IMG/VR virus record: IMGVR_UViG_3300009705_000039
Coordinates: 1-39,160 of that record
Direction: 5' to 3' (one strand)
DNA length: 39,160 nt
Source: a virus
In this document: positions 17,795 to 28,070 of the stretch, in pieces
Layout: each line of letters opens with the position of its first letter
Numbering within the stretch: position 1 is the stretch's first letter
Position numbers and translations under genes: made by a program
The notes under the pieces: model-generated
Database searches by the model: none
Told to the model about the DNA's origin: nothing
What the model saw: the letters and a program-made list of their open reading frames with translations, nothing else

Positions 17795-17839
17795 AAAAAA
17801 GGTATTTAGGGGCGGAGCAAAAGCCCCAACCCCAATACC
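17795..17839 (-). terminator. intrinsic terminator after the major capsid gene
   Basis: Minus-strand hairpin with outer arms GGTATT (17834-17839) and AATACC (17801-17806) and an inner GGGGC/GCCCC stem. It is followed immediately by six T (17795-17800 read in reverse). It sits between the major capsid gene stop and the next gene, and should insulate high capsid expression from downstream genes. The presence of one terminator after each of the two likely most abundant virion proteins is notable. Confidence 0.82.
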
Positions 17840-17858
17840 AAGGAAACTAAATAATAGA

Positions 17859-19295
17859 CTAAACTGCAACGCAACTTAGATCCAAACTAGTGTCGAAACG
17901 TCTCAACACTATACCTGCAGTCTTAAGCATATGTACAGATGCACCATCAATATCTGACGCTCTAGAATCTGATTGATCAAATCCTTTAGGAGCAACAGAC
18001 CCTGAAACTGCCCATCTTAAATACTCACGACCTTTTTTGTTAATCATTTGCACATTCGCTTGACCATCATAATTTGATTGATCAACAAACACCATTCTGT
18101 AAGACTCCATAGAGTATCCAGTAACAGGATGTTTAGCACGAGCTTGTGCAACTGGTCCATGATCAAACATAGGAACTTTCACAACATTTACTCTGTGTCC
18201 ATCAATATGATCATAACTTGTAAAGTAACCAGTCATTCCTAAAGATCTACCTGATCCCGTAATGAATTTATTATCAGCATTTACAGTCCAGTTTGCACCA
18301 GCACCTGAATTTGAGTGAGTAAACCCACCTTGATAATTTTTCAATGCGTCATCAAATTCTCTAGCACCTCCGATTCCAGTATACAATGTTACTTGTTTAT
18401 TAGACGCGTCAGTCATTCCGTAGAATAAGTCACCGATTACATTTTTTAATTTTGCTTCAGTTAAAGTTGAATATGTATCTTTATTGATGATTTGTTGTAA
18501 TAATCCAGGTCCAGTGATAACAGGTTGACCGTTTTCATCTTTCATAGAAGTTACACCATTAGAATCATAAGTTTTCTCACCATACCAATAAAGCATTTCA
18601 CATTCTTCCTTAAATCTTAACATGTGTTGGTACTCTTCATAGTCCATCCAAAGTTTAGTAGTTTTTCCTCCTTTTGTTGGAAGAGAAAATTCAGCTACAT
18701 AATCTTTAGCATTACCAGCAAAGTGGTAAGACTTACGAACAGTTCCAATTTTGTTTCTTACTAATCCAGGAGTTGACCAATTAGAAGCGTTACCTCTAGA
18801 GAAGTCTAATCCAACATTAGCATATAATTGAGCCCACATAGCACCTGCTGCTGTTTCACTAGCAACTAAAGAAGCTGTAGCATCTGGATCAATTAATTGT
18901 AAAGTGTATTCCCAATTACTTCCATTCTGTACAGGAGCAGACATAATTCTTGCCTGAGTACCTTGTTCAGAAATTAATGTATAAGGGAAAATAAACCATT
19001 TGTCAGGGAAAACAAGTTTAAAAGGAGCCCCACCAAGACCTAATCCCGTACTCGAAACAACTGGACGGATATTAACCTCGTGAGTCTTCACTCTATACTC
19101 GTATTCGTATCTGTCAATCGATTTTGTGTTACCGACGCCCTCAGTAAGCATAGTTAAAGGAAATCTTCGATCTTCTTTACCTGCTAAGTGCGTAATAACT
19201 GGGGAAAGCTCAGTTGGCTTTTCCATCAACGCATTTGCTAGACTATTTGAGTCTGTCATTTGCTGATCGTTATAAAACGTTTTTAATACTTGCAT
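17859..19295 (-). CDS. major capsid protein
   Basis: 478 aa. Length, position (after an acidic scaffold gene, with an intrinsic terminator behind it) and sequence character fit a HK97-fold major capsid protein. Visible features are an N-terminal helical arm (LKTFYNDQQMTDSNSLANAL), a region rich in aromatic beta strands (DRYEYEYRVKTHEVNIRPVV), the long helix DYEEYQHMLRFKEECEMLYW with adjoining YGEKTY, and a YTGIGGAREFDDALKN helix. The C-terminal strands end SLDLSCVAV. No protease domain is fused. It assembles the icosahedral shell, presumably folded with help from host GroEL and the phage GroES-like protein. Family assignment is from memory of Bacteroidota phage capsids. Confidence 0.85.
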   Translation of the reverse strand: MQVLKTFYNDQQMTDSNSLANALMEKPTELSPVITHLAGKEDRRFPLTMLTEGVGNTKSIDRYEYEYRVKTHEVNIRPVVSSTGLGLGGAPFKLVFPDKWFIFPYTLISEQGTQARIMSAPVQNGSNWEYTLQLIDPDATASLVASETAAGAMWAQLYANVGLDFSRGNASNWSTPGLVRNKIGTVRKSYHFAGNAKDYVAEFSLPTKGGKTTKLWMDYEEYQHMLRFKEECEMLYWYGEKTYDSNGVTSMKDENGQPVITGPGLLQQIINKDTYSTLTEAKLKNVIGDLFYGMTDASNKQVTLYTGIGGAREFDDALKNYQGGFTHSNSGAGANWTVNADNKFITGSGRSLGMTGYFTSYDHIDGHRVNVVKVPMFDHGPVAQARAKHPVTGYSMESYRMVFVDQSNYDGQANVQMINKKGREYLRWAVSGSVAPKGFDQSDSRASDIDGASVHMLKTAGIVLRRFDTSLDLSCVAV

Positions 19296-19331
19296 AATTT
19301 ATTTATTTATTTTTAAGTTAACGGACCTTTT

Positions 19332-20441
19332 TTAAAGACTCAGATCCAAAGAGTCTATATCGAAACCTCTACTTTTAGCAGACTTACTTCTTGTAGATTT
19401 AACTTTATCTTGATGACTAGTTATTCTATTTTTTAAAGTTTGTACGCTTTTAGTTTTAGCTTTTGTATCTATTACTTTACTAAGATCAAAACCATTATAC
19501 ATCATCCAGTCCATAGCTAATTTAATATCCATGTCTGCATTCATATGGTCCATATCTCTTTGTGTGTATCCTTCCTTTGTTATAGGAGTAGATATATACT
19601 TAAAGAATTTTTTCTTTTCTTTTGTTGGGACATCAAGACCAGCAAATTTGTCTGCAGTATCTACCTTATTATAAACTTCATCCCACATATCTTTTTGCTC
19701 TTTCATTTGGTCTTCTTGTACCTTTTTTTGTTTTTCCATCATTTGTGCGCGTTCTGAGGTTTGTAATTTAGTTAAAGCCTCTTTAGCTTGCTGAGCTTTA
19801 CTATATAATTTATCGCCGTCATTATAATCACCTAATAACTCAGAAATAAAAGTATCTTCATGTCCTTTCTTTCTAAAGTATTCTACTAAAATTGCTTTTT
19901 GCATAGCAGAATCTTTTTCATTTAAAGTTATTTTACCATAATCTTGAGTTGGAGAATAGGCAGACATAAATTGTTGAGAATCTCCCCCACTTAATACATA
20001 CTCTAAGTGTTGTTTAATTAAAGGAAATGATTCAAACATTTCATTCATTTTATCTTCTGACATTTTTTCTGAAACTGCTTGTGTCATTTTTGTTAATCCA
20101 TCAGGAGTATCTTCAAACTTCTCTTCAAATTCATAGCCAAGTTTTGATAATACTTCTCCAACAACTGTACTTTCATCTATAGTAGTTTCGTCGTCACTCT
20201 CATCTTCTTCATTAACTTCTTCTTCCTCTTCTTTCTCTTCTTTATCTTCAGTTTCTGAAACAGCTTCTATTGAAGTCTCTTCAAGTCCTTCTAAAGAATC
20301 TTCTTTTTTTTCTACATCTTCTTGAAGTTCATCTTTAGGCTCATCTTTTACTTCTTGTTCTTCGGTTACGTTTACTCCTTCTCCGATAAAATCATCAAAG
20401 GTAATATCGTCCAGGTTTAGCTTCTCATTTGGGTTTTCCAT
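19332..20441 (-). CDS. capsid scaffold-like protein
   Basis: 369 aa. Residues about 1-95 are extremely acidic (runs of Glu such as EDKEEKEEEEEVNEEDES). The middle is helical (KMTQAVSEKMSEDKMNEMFE), followed by a long Gln/Lys/Glu helix (ERAQMMEKQKKVQEDQMKEQ) and a basic C-terminus (KVKSTRSKSAKSRGFDIDSL). An acidic, coiled-coil protein with a basic capsid-binding tail immediately upstream of the major capsid gene is the standard arrangement for a scaffolding protein. No protease motif is seen, so how it leaves the head is unknown. Confidence 0.72.
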   Translation of the reverse strand: MENPNEKLNLDDITFDDFIGEGVNVTEEQEVKDEPKDELQEDVEKKEDSLEGLEETSIEAVSETEDKEEKEEEEEVNEEDESDDETTIDESTVVGEVLSKLGYEFEEKFEDTPDGLTKMTQAVSEKMSEDKMNEMFESFPLIKQHLEYVLSGGDSQQFMSAYSPTQDYGKITLNEKDSAMQKAILVEYFRKKGHEDTFISELLGDYNDGDKLYSKAQQAKEALTKLQTSERAQMMEKQKKVQEDQMKEQKDMWDEVYNKVDTADKFAGLDVPTKEKKKFFKYISTPITKEGYTQRDMDHMNADMDIKLAMDWMMYNGFDLSKVIDTKAKTKSVQTLKNRITSHQDKVKSTRSKSAKSRGFDIDSLDLSL

Positions 20442-20538
20442 AGTTGCAAATTTAATTAATTATTTAGTTAGTTTTATCCTTTTTGTTAATTTTAATATAC
20501 TCTTTATTATATAACACTTATTATCTTTTATATTCATC

Positions 20539-22155
20539 TTATTCCGTTATTATTTCGTTTCCTAAGCTATCAAGACCACTATCATTGTTATTAAAATAAG
20601 GCAGTCTTGTAGGATTTGCTGCATCGTACTCTCCATCTCCAGAATAATCGTTAATATAAGAATTTAACGTTCTGTATCCTTTAGCTGTAGCATTAGCTAA
20701 CAAACTATAAGGGTTTTTACTTTGAGTGAACGCGCTTGCATAATAAGGTATTCCCTTACTAGACATAAATTGTCCTTCTTGATAATCTCTCATAGCTCCT
20801 TTATATCCGTCTCTGACCATAGAAGAAAATGGTATCCTTGCGTCTAACAAATCAAAACTAGTATCTTGAGCATCTTGCCATGTTACACCCTCTTTACTGA
20901 ATAATCCTCTATTCGCAAAATCACCAACTGATGCTGCTGCATATGGAAGCATAGCAGTTTTACCAGAATAGTACAGTGAATTACCAAGACCAGTTACAGT
21001 TCTAGTCAAAGGGTTCAGATATGAATATGCTTGCTTGTTATTAGTTATCTGTTGTACTCCCTTTACTGTTTTACTTGCATTTTCCTTTAATGAGTTTTTT
21101 AGTGTCTTATAGGTAGAATTAGCAATATTTTTAGGCGCATCTTTAAGTCCTTTTTGTAGTATTTTAGGTAATTGTTTATATCCAGCTCCTCCTCCTACGA
21201 AAGTATAAGGATCAGTAAACATCCTTATTGCCCCATTAGCAAAGGAGTTTCTATTCTCATGCCCAGGAATAACCTCATCACTGCCTGGGTTGTAATCTTG
21301 CAAACTTCCAGACTCATCCATACTGCCTCCTCTAAACATTGGAGATCTCAAGTCAACTGTTTCTGTACCATCTCCAAACGCTTCATTTAGTCCATAAGTA
21401 ACGAGTCTTGCTGGGGCATTAATAAAAGGGTCTGCAAGACTTTTATATAGATTACCTGTAAATGTATTTATTTTATCCATACTTTCCTGCCCTATCCTTC
21501 GTTGTGTATGTTGCTTATCTACTAGGTCTGAGTAATATTGGTTATAACTAGAAACTTTATCTTGGTTATAACTTGGATGGTGAGAAGGCATAGAGTTTAA
21601 TCTATCCTGTTCCATACCTTGGGTTACTGAGTAAGGCCCTACTCTTAATCCTGGATTCCAATCTGGATTTGAAGGATGTAGTGTTGCGGCCCCTTCCATT
21701 CTTTTCTGCTCTGATCTCCAATACGCATCATACTCATTTAGCTGTTTTAAATCAGCATTTTCTTGTGTTGCTAAATCTGATGTATACTTCTCGTAATCAA
21801 AGTTAGAAGCGTCTTCACCTTCCCCAAAGACAGGAACTTCTCTTAGGTTCGAAGGATTCATTATCCACTGCCCATTATTTCCTAGAACATATTTCTGATC
21901 ATAAGAATGGTCCTGAAATGTATAATCAGGATTATTATCTATAAACGTATGCCATGCTTTATCGTTCTCACTTAATTCTACAGTTTCTCCAGCTGGGTCG
22001 ATGGGGTCAGTTTCAAACCCTCCAGTATTAAATTTTCTTACGCCTCCATTTTTAAACTTATTACTATTAAGTATTGTAGTTATATCAGGCAATTCCATAA
22101 CTGGAGCGTCCTCATAAATTACAACAGGCCTTAGATATTTTTTTAAGTTAGGCAT
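20539..22155 (-). CDS. internal virion/structural protein
   Basis: 538 aa, not assigned to a family. It begins MPNLKKYLRPVVIYEDAPV and has a Gly/Lys/Phe-rich segment near residues 33-50 (FKNGGVRKFNTGGFETD), a style common in proteins packed with the capsid in Bacteroidota phages. A large middle part is helical and basic (DAPKNIANSTYKTLKNSLKE). Its start overlaps the stop of the 559-aa gene by one base, and both lie between portal and scaffold, so head-associated or ejected proteins are likely. Confidence 0.62.
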   Translation of the reverse strand: MPNLKKYLRPVVIYEDAPVMELPDITTILNSNKFKNGGVRKFNTGGFETDPIDPAGETVELSENDKAWHTFIDNNPDYTFQDHSYDQKYVLGNNGQWIMNPSNLREVPVFGEGEDASNFDYEKYTSDLATQENADLKQLNEYDAYWRSEQKRMEGAATLHPSNPDWNPGLRVGPYSVTQGMEQDRLNSMPSHHPSYNQDKVSSYNQYYSDLVDKQHTQRRIGQESMDKINTFTGNLYKSLADPFINAPARLVTYGLNEAFGDGTETVDLRSPMFRGGSMDESGSLQDYNPGSDEVIPGHENRNSFANGAIRMFTDPYTFVGGGAGYKQLPKILQKGLKDAPKNIANSTYKTLKNSLKENASKTVKGVQQITNNKQAYSYLNPLTRTVTGLGNSLYYSGKTAMLPYAAASVGDFANRGLFSKEGVTWQDAQDTSFDLLDARIPFSSMVRDGYKGAMRDYQEGQFMSSKGIPYYASAFTQSKNPYSLLANATAKGYRTLNSYINDYSGDGEYDAANPTRLPYFNNNDSGLDSLGNEIITE

Positions 22156-23834
22156 TATTTATTCTCTATTGGGGTCTTTCTTCTTACTCCTCCTCGCCTT
22201 AATTGCTGAGGAGGCTGAGATGGGGCAGCAGTAATATTATTTACAAATTGTCTTCCTTTCATTAACAAAGGTATAATATTTTGAGGAATATTTTGATAAA
22301 TAAAAGGAGCGTTTGCACTAGCTTTAGCTTTATTTGCTTCTTCTTTCTGTCTTAATTGATCTTCCATTTCCTGTCTATTTAAACTAATATTTATAGATGC
22401 TCTATTAGGATCATCTTCAGTAACACCTACATCACTCATCCAGTTTCTTAATTTACCATAACTACTAATATTGTCTGTTTCTTCATAAGTATCTACACCC
22501 TTTTTATTAAAGTCATAATGACCTTTATCAAATATAATATTACCATCTTCTTCTCTAAATCCTTCTCCTCCGATTGTCATCATCATATTGTAAGCTCCTC
22601 TATCTACATCTGAAGCGTCATAATAATGTTTTGCAGCATCAAATAAATTCTCCTCACCTCCTTGAAATTGTTTCCATAAATCTCTATCGCTACCATAATC
22701 TTGATATTTAACCATATTATCTCCTCTTTTTACTGAATTTTTATATGCCATATATAATCCTAACTTCTCATCATCGGTCATAGTCTCACCATCAATATTA
22801 GCTCGTTGAACTAACATTTGACGAATAGGACGAGGTAAGACTCCAAAAAATTTATCTCTTACCATAGGGTATAAATCATCATTTAAAAATTCTCGCTTAG
22901 AAGACGGTACCTGTTCCATAATGTTTTCTTTAGTCTCTCCAATATACTCTTGCACACTCTGACTCATCTGATTAATCTTAGGAATAACCTTGTCTTGAAA
23001 TAATGTAAAGAGATTACTTTTATCGTTATCAGTTAATGTCTCAGTTGTTGAGTTAGGATCTTCTATAATTTTCTTAGTACTATCATCTACATCTCCCCAG
23101 GGAACAGTTCTATTAATAAATGGAAGAAGAGTTTTATTTAAAAAATTATCATTTAATTTATTTTTAAAGTTCTCAAATTCACTTTGTGCTCCTTGTGAAA
23201 CTTGTTCAGTAAGATTATGCACAGTTTTTTTAATATTTCTAGCTCTCAGTAATTGATTATTGTACGTATCATCTGCTATATCTTCAAGGTCTTCAGCTAT
23301 AGCACTTAAATTTTCTTTTGATTCATTATAAACTTGTTTACTTTTATTTACAGTACTTTCAACTAAATCATTATCAAAATTAATTAGCTCCCCTGCCTTA
23401 TTTAATAAATTTTGTCCTATACTTTTTCCTTTTTCAATAACATTAGAAATACCTTCAAGAAGACCTGGGCCGTCTTCAGCATCAGGCGTAGGAGTAGGCT
23501 CCATTCCTTTAATGAATTCAACTATATCTTCTCCTTTATTAAGTACGTCTTCTTTAGCAACAGATTCTGTTTTAACAATACTATCATTTAAATCGAGAAC
23601 AGTATTTTCTTTTACTCTAGCATCTGAGCCTTCTATAAGAGTTTTATCGTTAGCAACTTTAGATATCTCATCTTGTATAGTCTTAGATCTAGCTTCCTCT
23701 TCTCTATGATTTGTTGTAAATCTTCTTCCTTTCCATTTAAATACTTGTCCAGGACCTAGATCTTGTCTACTCTTAGCAAAAGCTTTACTAAAAGAAAGAT
23801 TGTCTAAATTATTTGTTATTTTTGTTTTTGGCAT
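22155..23834 (-). CDS. internal virion protein, candidate ejected protein
   Basis: 559 aa. Near the N-terminus is SFSKAFAKSRQDLGPGQVFK followed by WKGRRFTT. This 'SFxxAFxxARxxxGxGxxFxWxGKxYTT' motif recurs in structural proteins of many phages. Residues about 110-330 form long helical, coiled-coil sequence (AGELINFDNDLVESTVNKSK, TKENIMEQVPSSKREF). The C-terminus is basic and Pro/Gln-rich (APSQPPQQLRRGGVRRKTP). The start lies 26 bp inside the portal gene. A cargo or ejection protein is a reasonable inference. No lytic domain is evident. Confidence 0.62.
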   Translation of the reverse strand: MPKTKITNNLDNLSFSKAFAKSRQDLGPGQVFKWKGRRFTTNHREEEARSKTIQDEISKVANDKTLIEGSDARVKENTVLDLNDSIVKTESVAKEDVLNKGEDIVEFIKGMEPTPTPDAEDGPGLLEGISNVIEKGKSIGQNLLNKAGELINFDNDLVESTVNKSKQVYNESKENLSAIAEDLEDIADDTYNNQLLRARNIKKTVHNLTEQVSQGAQSEFENFKNKLNDNFLNKTLLPFINRTVPWGDVDDSTKKIIEDPNSTTETLTDNDKSNLFTLFQDKVIPKINQMSQSVQEYIGETKENIMEQVPSSKREFLNDDLYPMVRDKFFGVLPRPIRQMLVQRANIDGETMTDDEKLGLYMAYKNSVKRGDNMVKYQDYGSDRDLWKQFQGGEENLFDAAKHYYDASDVDRGAYNMMMTIGGEGFREEDGNIIFDKGHYDFNKKGVDTYEETDNISSYGKLRNWMSDVGVTEDDPNRASINISLNRQEMEDQLRQKEEANKAKASANAPFIYQNIPQNIIPLLMKGRQFVNNITAAPSQPPQQLRRGGVRRKTPIENK

Positions 23835-26103
23835 CAGATTTATTCTTTTCCTTAGTTATATTTTCTTTTGTTATATTAGATCTTTCAGACTCTCTTTGAG
23901 ACCTCTCTTTTAATTCTATTTCTCTTTCTCTTAATTGTTGATCTTTAGCATTATTATATTTATCTCCCTCAAACTTTGCGCCTTCTCCATTTGCTTTAGA
24001 TCGTGCTTGTATTAATGCTACTTCAATTTTTGTATCACGATCTGCTTGATTATTCATATTCTCATTATCAAGTTGAGCTGCAGCAATTTTTTCTGCGCTT
24101 TGTAGACCTTGTTGTTGTTGTTGCATAGCTTGTTGCTGTTGAGCTTCTTCTAATTCTTGTTGAGCTTTTTCAGCAGCTTTCATTTTAGATTTTATACCTA
24201 CAAAAGATTCAGACTCCATAACATCTACTACAGTAGACATTGGCATTCCGTTTTGTATCATACTTAAACTTAATTGTCTAATTTGTTCTAACTTATCCTG
24301 ATCTCTTCCAGAGTCTGATAAGAATATACCATATTCAGATTCCATATGCGACAAACTATTTACATCTAAAAAGTCTGTTGTACCATCAGGCATAACATAT
24401 GTAGTTTTCTTACCTGTTAGCCAAGCTTCTTTAGAGTAATCTAATAATGCTTGCATATCTCTTTGCTCAAACCTTGCAAAACGTCTAAATAAATCTTCTG
24501 TAATATGAGAAGATTGCATGATAGCTTGTTGTGATGTTGCTTTTCCTTCATAAGCTCCTACATTACCTTGTCTTTGCCTATTAACTCCAGATACTCTTTC
24601 CCATTCTATTACTATGCTTTCTAATAAAGTAATATATTGTTGTATTGTTTTAATAGACATATCCATAACAGATTGATGTTGTGGATTTAATTGAATACCT
24701 TCTTTATTATAATCTACCCAAGCTATTCCAGTACCTTCTACATAATACATAAATTTATCCATGTCCCATTTTTTAGGGATCATATTAATATCAAATTGAG
24801 CTATAATATCTTTACTTCTAGCTATTGCTAATTCTAATCTATATTTATAAATATTATATGTAAGCTGATAAGGTACTCCTATACCTACAATAGACATATT
24901 AGATGAAGGATTAGTTGAATATACTCTCCCATTAATTGGAAGTTTACATATAGACGGATGATCTATAGAAGTTCTTTGATTAACTACAGGATGTATATTA
25001 AGATAATGTTTATCATCTATTCTTGTTCCTTCCCACACTTCATTAATCCATTCCCATTTAATTCTAGCTCCTGTTTCTTTCATCTCAGGAGTTATTACAT
25101 ACCCATCTTCAACTGTCATTTCTTCGATAGATTCTGTAGCTGGATCTACATACTGCATAAATCCAATTCTTTTTCTTGATTTCCAATAAACAGTTACTAC
25201 TTCAATTAAAGCATTTTTATTTATTCTATTATCATTATTAGTAGCGCTAAATGCTATATCAACATTAGTCCCTTTAGGATCTTCTAAATCTAATATTTGT
25301 TTATCTGATAAATGAGTACCAAAGTGATCTATAACTGAAGAGACATGCATTGCCTTTTTAACTAACGCCCAATCTCCATCTTCTACAAATTCTACGTCTG
25401 GGTCTTTATCGTAATCAACATCCATAGGATTTAATACTTCATAAAACGGTTCTCCATTTCTTACTCCTCTATGAGAATAACATTCTCCTGCTACTAAGAA
25501 ATGAAACCATGCTTTTTGAAAATTATCATACATTTCACATTTTTGAAATAGATAGTTCATAGCTTTCTCGCCTGTTAGAGCTCTATTATCTACATAACTA
25601 TCTTCAAATTTTCTCATTAACTCTTCTGGCATCTCAATCTCTTCAGGATCTAATGGAATACCTTCACTCATAGCTTCATCTCCTACTTCACTTAAAAAAC
25701 GTTGTTGTAAATTCATAAATAAAGCTTCAGATTTAGCCACTTCTTTTTGACTTATAGCATCTGAATTCTGTACTGTTACAGTGTAGTTTAAAGGCCTTTT
25801 AGATTTCTCTCCTAATAATAAATCTATAATAGGTTTTATAATAGGGAAATTTCTTATTTGTGATGGAAAGTTTTTTCTTGTTTTTCCATAAGGTTTTAAT
25901 ACATGTTTATAATCAGTATCATCAATGTCTCCATTATAATACCTGTAGAATCTTTCTATATCTGAGTCGCCATATGTATTATGAATATCTGACAATGCTA
26001 TAAACCCTTCGACACATTGCTCTCTCCATTCTTTAGTTTTCTTTGACGCTGGTAATCTTTGTTGTGGGATACTGCTGCTACTACTCGTTTCTTTATGTGC
26101 CAT
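23809..26103 (-). CDS. portal protein
   Basis: 764 aa. The N-terminal half holds the portal-type core: FYRYYNGDIDDTDYKHVLKP, then NFPIIKPIIDLLLGEKSKRP, where the 'P.IK..I..L.GE...RP' helix is typical of large portals of this group. It continues through beta-wing sequence to a long helical stem (ITLLESIVIEWERVSGVNRQ, with GNVGAYEGKATSQQAIMQSS) and a Gln-rich C-terminal coiled coil (EEAQQQQAMQQQQQG). The portal forms the dodecameric gate through which DNA is packaged and the neck attaches. It lies 2 nt downstream of the terminase gene and overlaps the next gene by 26 bp. The C-terminal Gln/Lys/Glu tail is longer than usual. Confidence 0.83.
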   Translation of the reverse strand: MAHKETSSSSSIPQQRLPASKKTKEWREQCVEGFIALSDIHNTYGDSDIERFYRYYNGDIDDTDYKHVLKPYGKTRKNFPSQIRNFPIIKPIIDLLLGEKSKRPLNYTVTVQNSDAISQKEVAKSEALFMNLQQRFLSEVGDEAMSEGIPLDPEEIEMPEELMRKFEDSYVDNRALTGEKAMNYLFQKCEMYDNFQKAWFHFLVAGECYSHRGVRNGEPFYEVLNPMDVDYDKDPDVEFVEDGDWALVKKAMHVSSVIDHFGTHLSDKQILDLEDPKGTNVDIAFSATNNDNRINKNALIEVVTVYWKSRKRIGFMQYVDPATESIEEMTVEDGYVITPEMKETGARIKWEWINEVWEGTRIDDKHYLNIHPVVNQRTSIDHPSICKLPINGRVYSTNPSSNMSIVGIGVPYQLTYNIYKYRLELAIARSKDIIAQFDINMIPKKWDMDKFMYYVEGTGIAWVDYNKEGIQLNPQHQSVMDMSIKTIQQYITLLESIVIEWERVSGVNRQRQGNVGAYEGKATSQQAIMQSSHITEDLFRRFARFEQRDMQALLDYSKEAWLTGKKTTYVMPDGTTDFLDVNSLSHMESEYGIFLSDSGRDQDKLEQIRQLSLSMIQNGMPMSTVVDVMESESFVGIKSKMKAAEKAQQELEEAQQQQAMQQQQQGLQSAEKIAAAQLDNENMNNQADRDTKIEVALIQARSKANGEGAKFEGDKYNNAKDQQLREREIELKERSQRESERSNITKENITKEKNKSDAKNKNNK

Positions 26104-26105
26104 AG

Positions 26106-28070
26106 TTAATAATAGTTATTATCAAACCAATCATCTGTTGACCGGTCGCTGTATATATCTTGTACTTCAGCATTATATAATTCTCTAGTATGATACATAC
26201 CAATCATTAAAGACATAACTCTATCAAAGTTGCCTTTATGATTAAATTTAATCAATTCTTGTATTAATGCGGAATCATAGATTTTATGCAAATTTAGTAA
26301 TTTTTTTCCATTCTCGTCTATAGTACGTACTGAATTAAGCCAATCCCTTATATATATCTCACCTTGAAGCTTCCTAGACTCCGTCATATGCATGCCATAT
26401 TGCCTTTTTACGGTTTTTGATTGCAGTCCTTTCTTGTCTAACATCTCAAATTCTTGCTGTAGTCTGTGTAACTTTCTATGTCGTTTTGCATAAGCTATAA
26501 GCTCTCCCCTATCGTTCTCAAATCCTATCTTAGAATTATAATAATCCGCTAATAAAAATAGATTACGATTATATTCGTCAGATGTTTCAGGCCTACCAAC
26601 ATAAGATGCTACAATTATATCATCTGGTTGAGATAAGTTATTAGGCCTCTTGATTACATAAGATGCTCCTAAAGATGTACTATCTGCAGATTGGTTCTGT
26701 CCATAAGGGTCATGGCAAACCACATATAAATTATGAGGTGTAACACCTTCTGGATTTTTATAAGGAGATTGATAGATTACAATACATCCACTATTATCAT
26801 TCTCTTTTCTATGAGGAAACCTTTCAACTGGCTTCTTACTATAGTCTGGTCTAAAACTAGGATTACCATCAGTATCTTGATACATTACTCCTGGGGTACC
26901 CACTATATTTAAACCTTTAACTTTAATTAAATTATATTGTTCTTGCAAAGATGCTACATCAAATAAATTAGATGTTACTTGTAATGTAGCTTCTTGAGGA
27001 GAATAAGGGTGCTCGGCGATGTATTGGTCTAATGATTTGGCATCTGCTGCACCCTTTTTCTTGTTCCTCATTTTTTGTTCATACTCTACAGCTATATCTT
27101 GTTGGGAGTTACCATTATCGTCTATAAATCCATCTAAATTCTTTTGGATAGGAATAAAATATCCACATGTAGTACCTGTAGCTCCTTCGTCCCAACTGTT
27201 ATTATATTCCATACAATCATAAGCTTCCGGATTGTAAAAAATTTCTTCCATGGCCTCAAAATCTGCTCCTTCCGTACCGCCCGTTCCGAACGCTACCATC
27301 AGTCCCAGTGTTTTGCTACCCTGACGCATGGTAGGCATAGTAACCTCCCACGCTTTCAGGAGGCCAGGAAAAGAACCTGCTTCCTCGAAGAATACTAGCT
27401 CACCTGCTTTACCCCTTACTTTATCTGGAGCATCTTTTAGTGATACCCCCATGATTTGAGACTTCATCCCCATCTCTATCTCAATACCATTTATTTTCTT
27501 TTTATACCCAGACATTTTACTCATTTCTCTGTCTCTTAATCTTGGTTGAGCCCACGCTGTATTATCATCTATAAAAGATAAAAAATCCCAAGCTTTAGAT
27601 AGTAATCCATCCCCAATTAAATATTCTTTTTGTGCAGCAAATACAAAGTTTTTAGAATTCTTTACATGAAAGAAATTACGTGCTAGCATAGACCCTGCTT
27701 TATAAGAATATCCTTTTCTACGGGCTTTAAGTACAATCATATGTCTATTACTTGCTCTAGCTTTATCTATCTCTTGAAAGTATTCCCAATCTCCATCATA
27801 GAATCTAGGAAAAGATCTTTCACGATTAGATTGTATAGATCCATCAGGCATTACTTCGTCTATAGCTCTATCAATAGGACAATAATTTAAATAGAAATAA
27901 TGGAAACCCGTAACACTTAATTCATCTATAGTATACCCATACAAACAGCGTTTCCTTTCCTCGTCCCAAAAGTCATAATACTCTTTTGTTCCAGGGATGG
28001 CTTCTGTATAAGAACCTTCCGCTAAAAATTTTACGGCTGCCTGCCTTACTCTGTTTATATCCTTAAACAT
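26106..28070 (-). CDS. terL: terminase large subunit
   Basis: 654 aa. The ATPase part has a Walker A-like KARRKGYSYK at residues about 115-124 and a Walker B ELVFFEEAG at about 224-232. The coupling region follows in MVAFGTGGTEGADF. The RNase H-like nuclease starts at VVCHDPYGQNQSADS (Asp about 454) and has a second acidic site in IGFENDRGELIAYAKR (about 515-530). All the pieces of a DNA-packaging motor are present in order and length is normal. The start overlaps the stop of the small acidic upstream gene by 8 bp. It acts with the portal at the procapsid vertex, translocating and cutting DNA. Confidence 0.92.
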   Translation of the reverse strand: MFKDINRVRQAAVKFLAEGSYTEAIPGTKEYYDFWDEERKRCLYGYTIDELSVTGFHYFYLNYCPIDRAIDEVMPDGSIQSNRERSFPRFYDGDWEYFQEIDKARASNRHMIVLKARRKGYSYKAGSMLARNFFHVKNSKNFVFAAQKEYLIGDGLLSKAWDFLSFIDDNTAWAQPRLRDREMSKMSGYKKKINGIEIEMGMKSQIMGVSLKDAPDKVRGKAGELVFFEEAGSFPGLLKAWEVTMPTMRQGSKTLGLMVAFGTGGTEGADFEAMEEIFYNPEAYDCMEYNNSWDEGATGTTCGYFIPIQKNLDGFIDDNGNSQQDIAVEYEQKMRNKKKGAADAKSLDQYIAEHPYSPQEATLQVTSNLFDVASLQEQYNLIKVKGLNIVGTPGVMYQDTDGNPSFRPDYSKKPVERFPHRKENDNSGCIVIYQSPYKNPEGVTPHNLYVVCHDPYGQNQSADSTSLGASYVIKRPNNLSQPDDIIVASYVGRPETSDEYNRNLFLLADYYNSKIGFENDRGELIAYAKRHRKLHRLQQEFEMLDKKGLQSKTVKRQYGMHMTESRKLQGEIYIRDWLNSVRTIDENGKKLLNLHKIYDSALIQELIKFNHKGNFDRVMSLMIGMYHTRELYNAEVQDIYSDRSTDDWFDNNYY

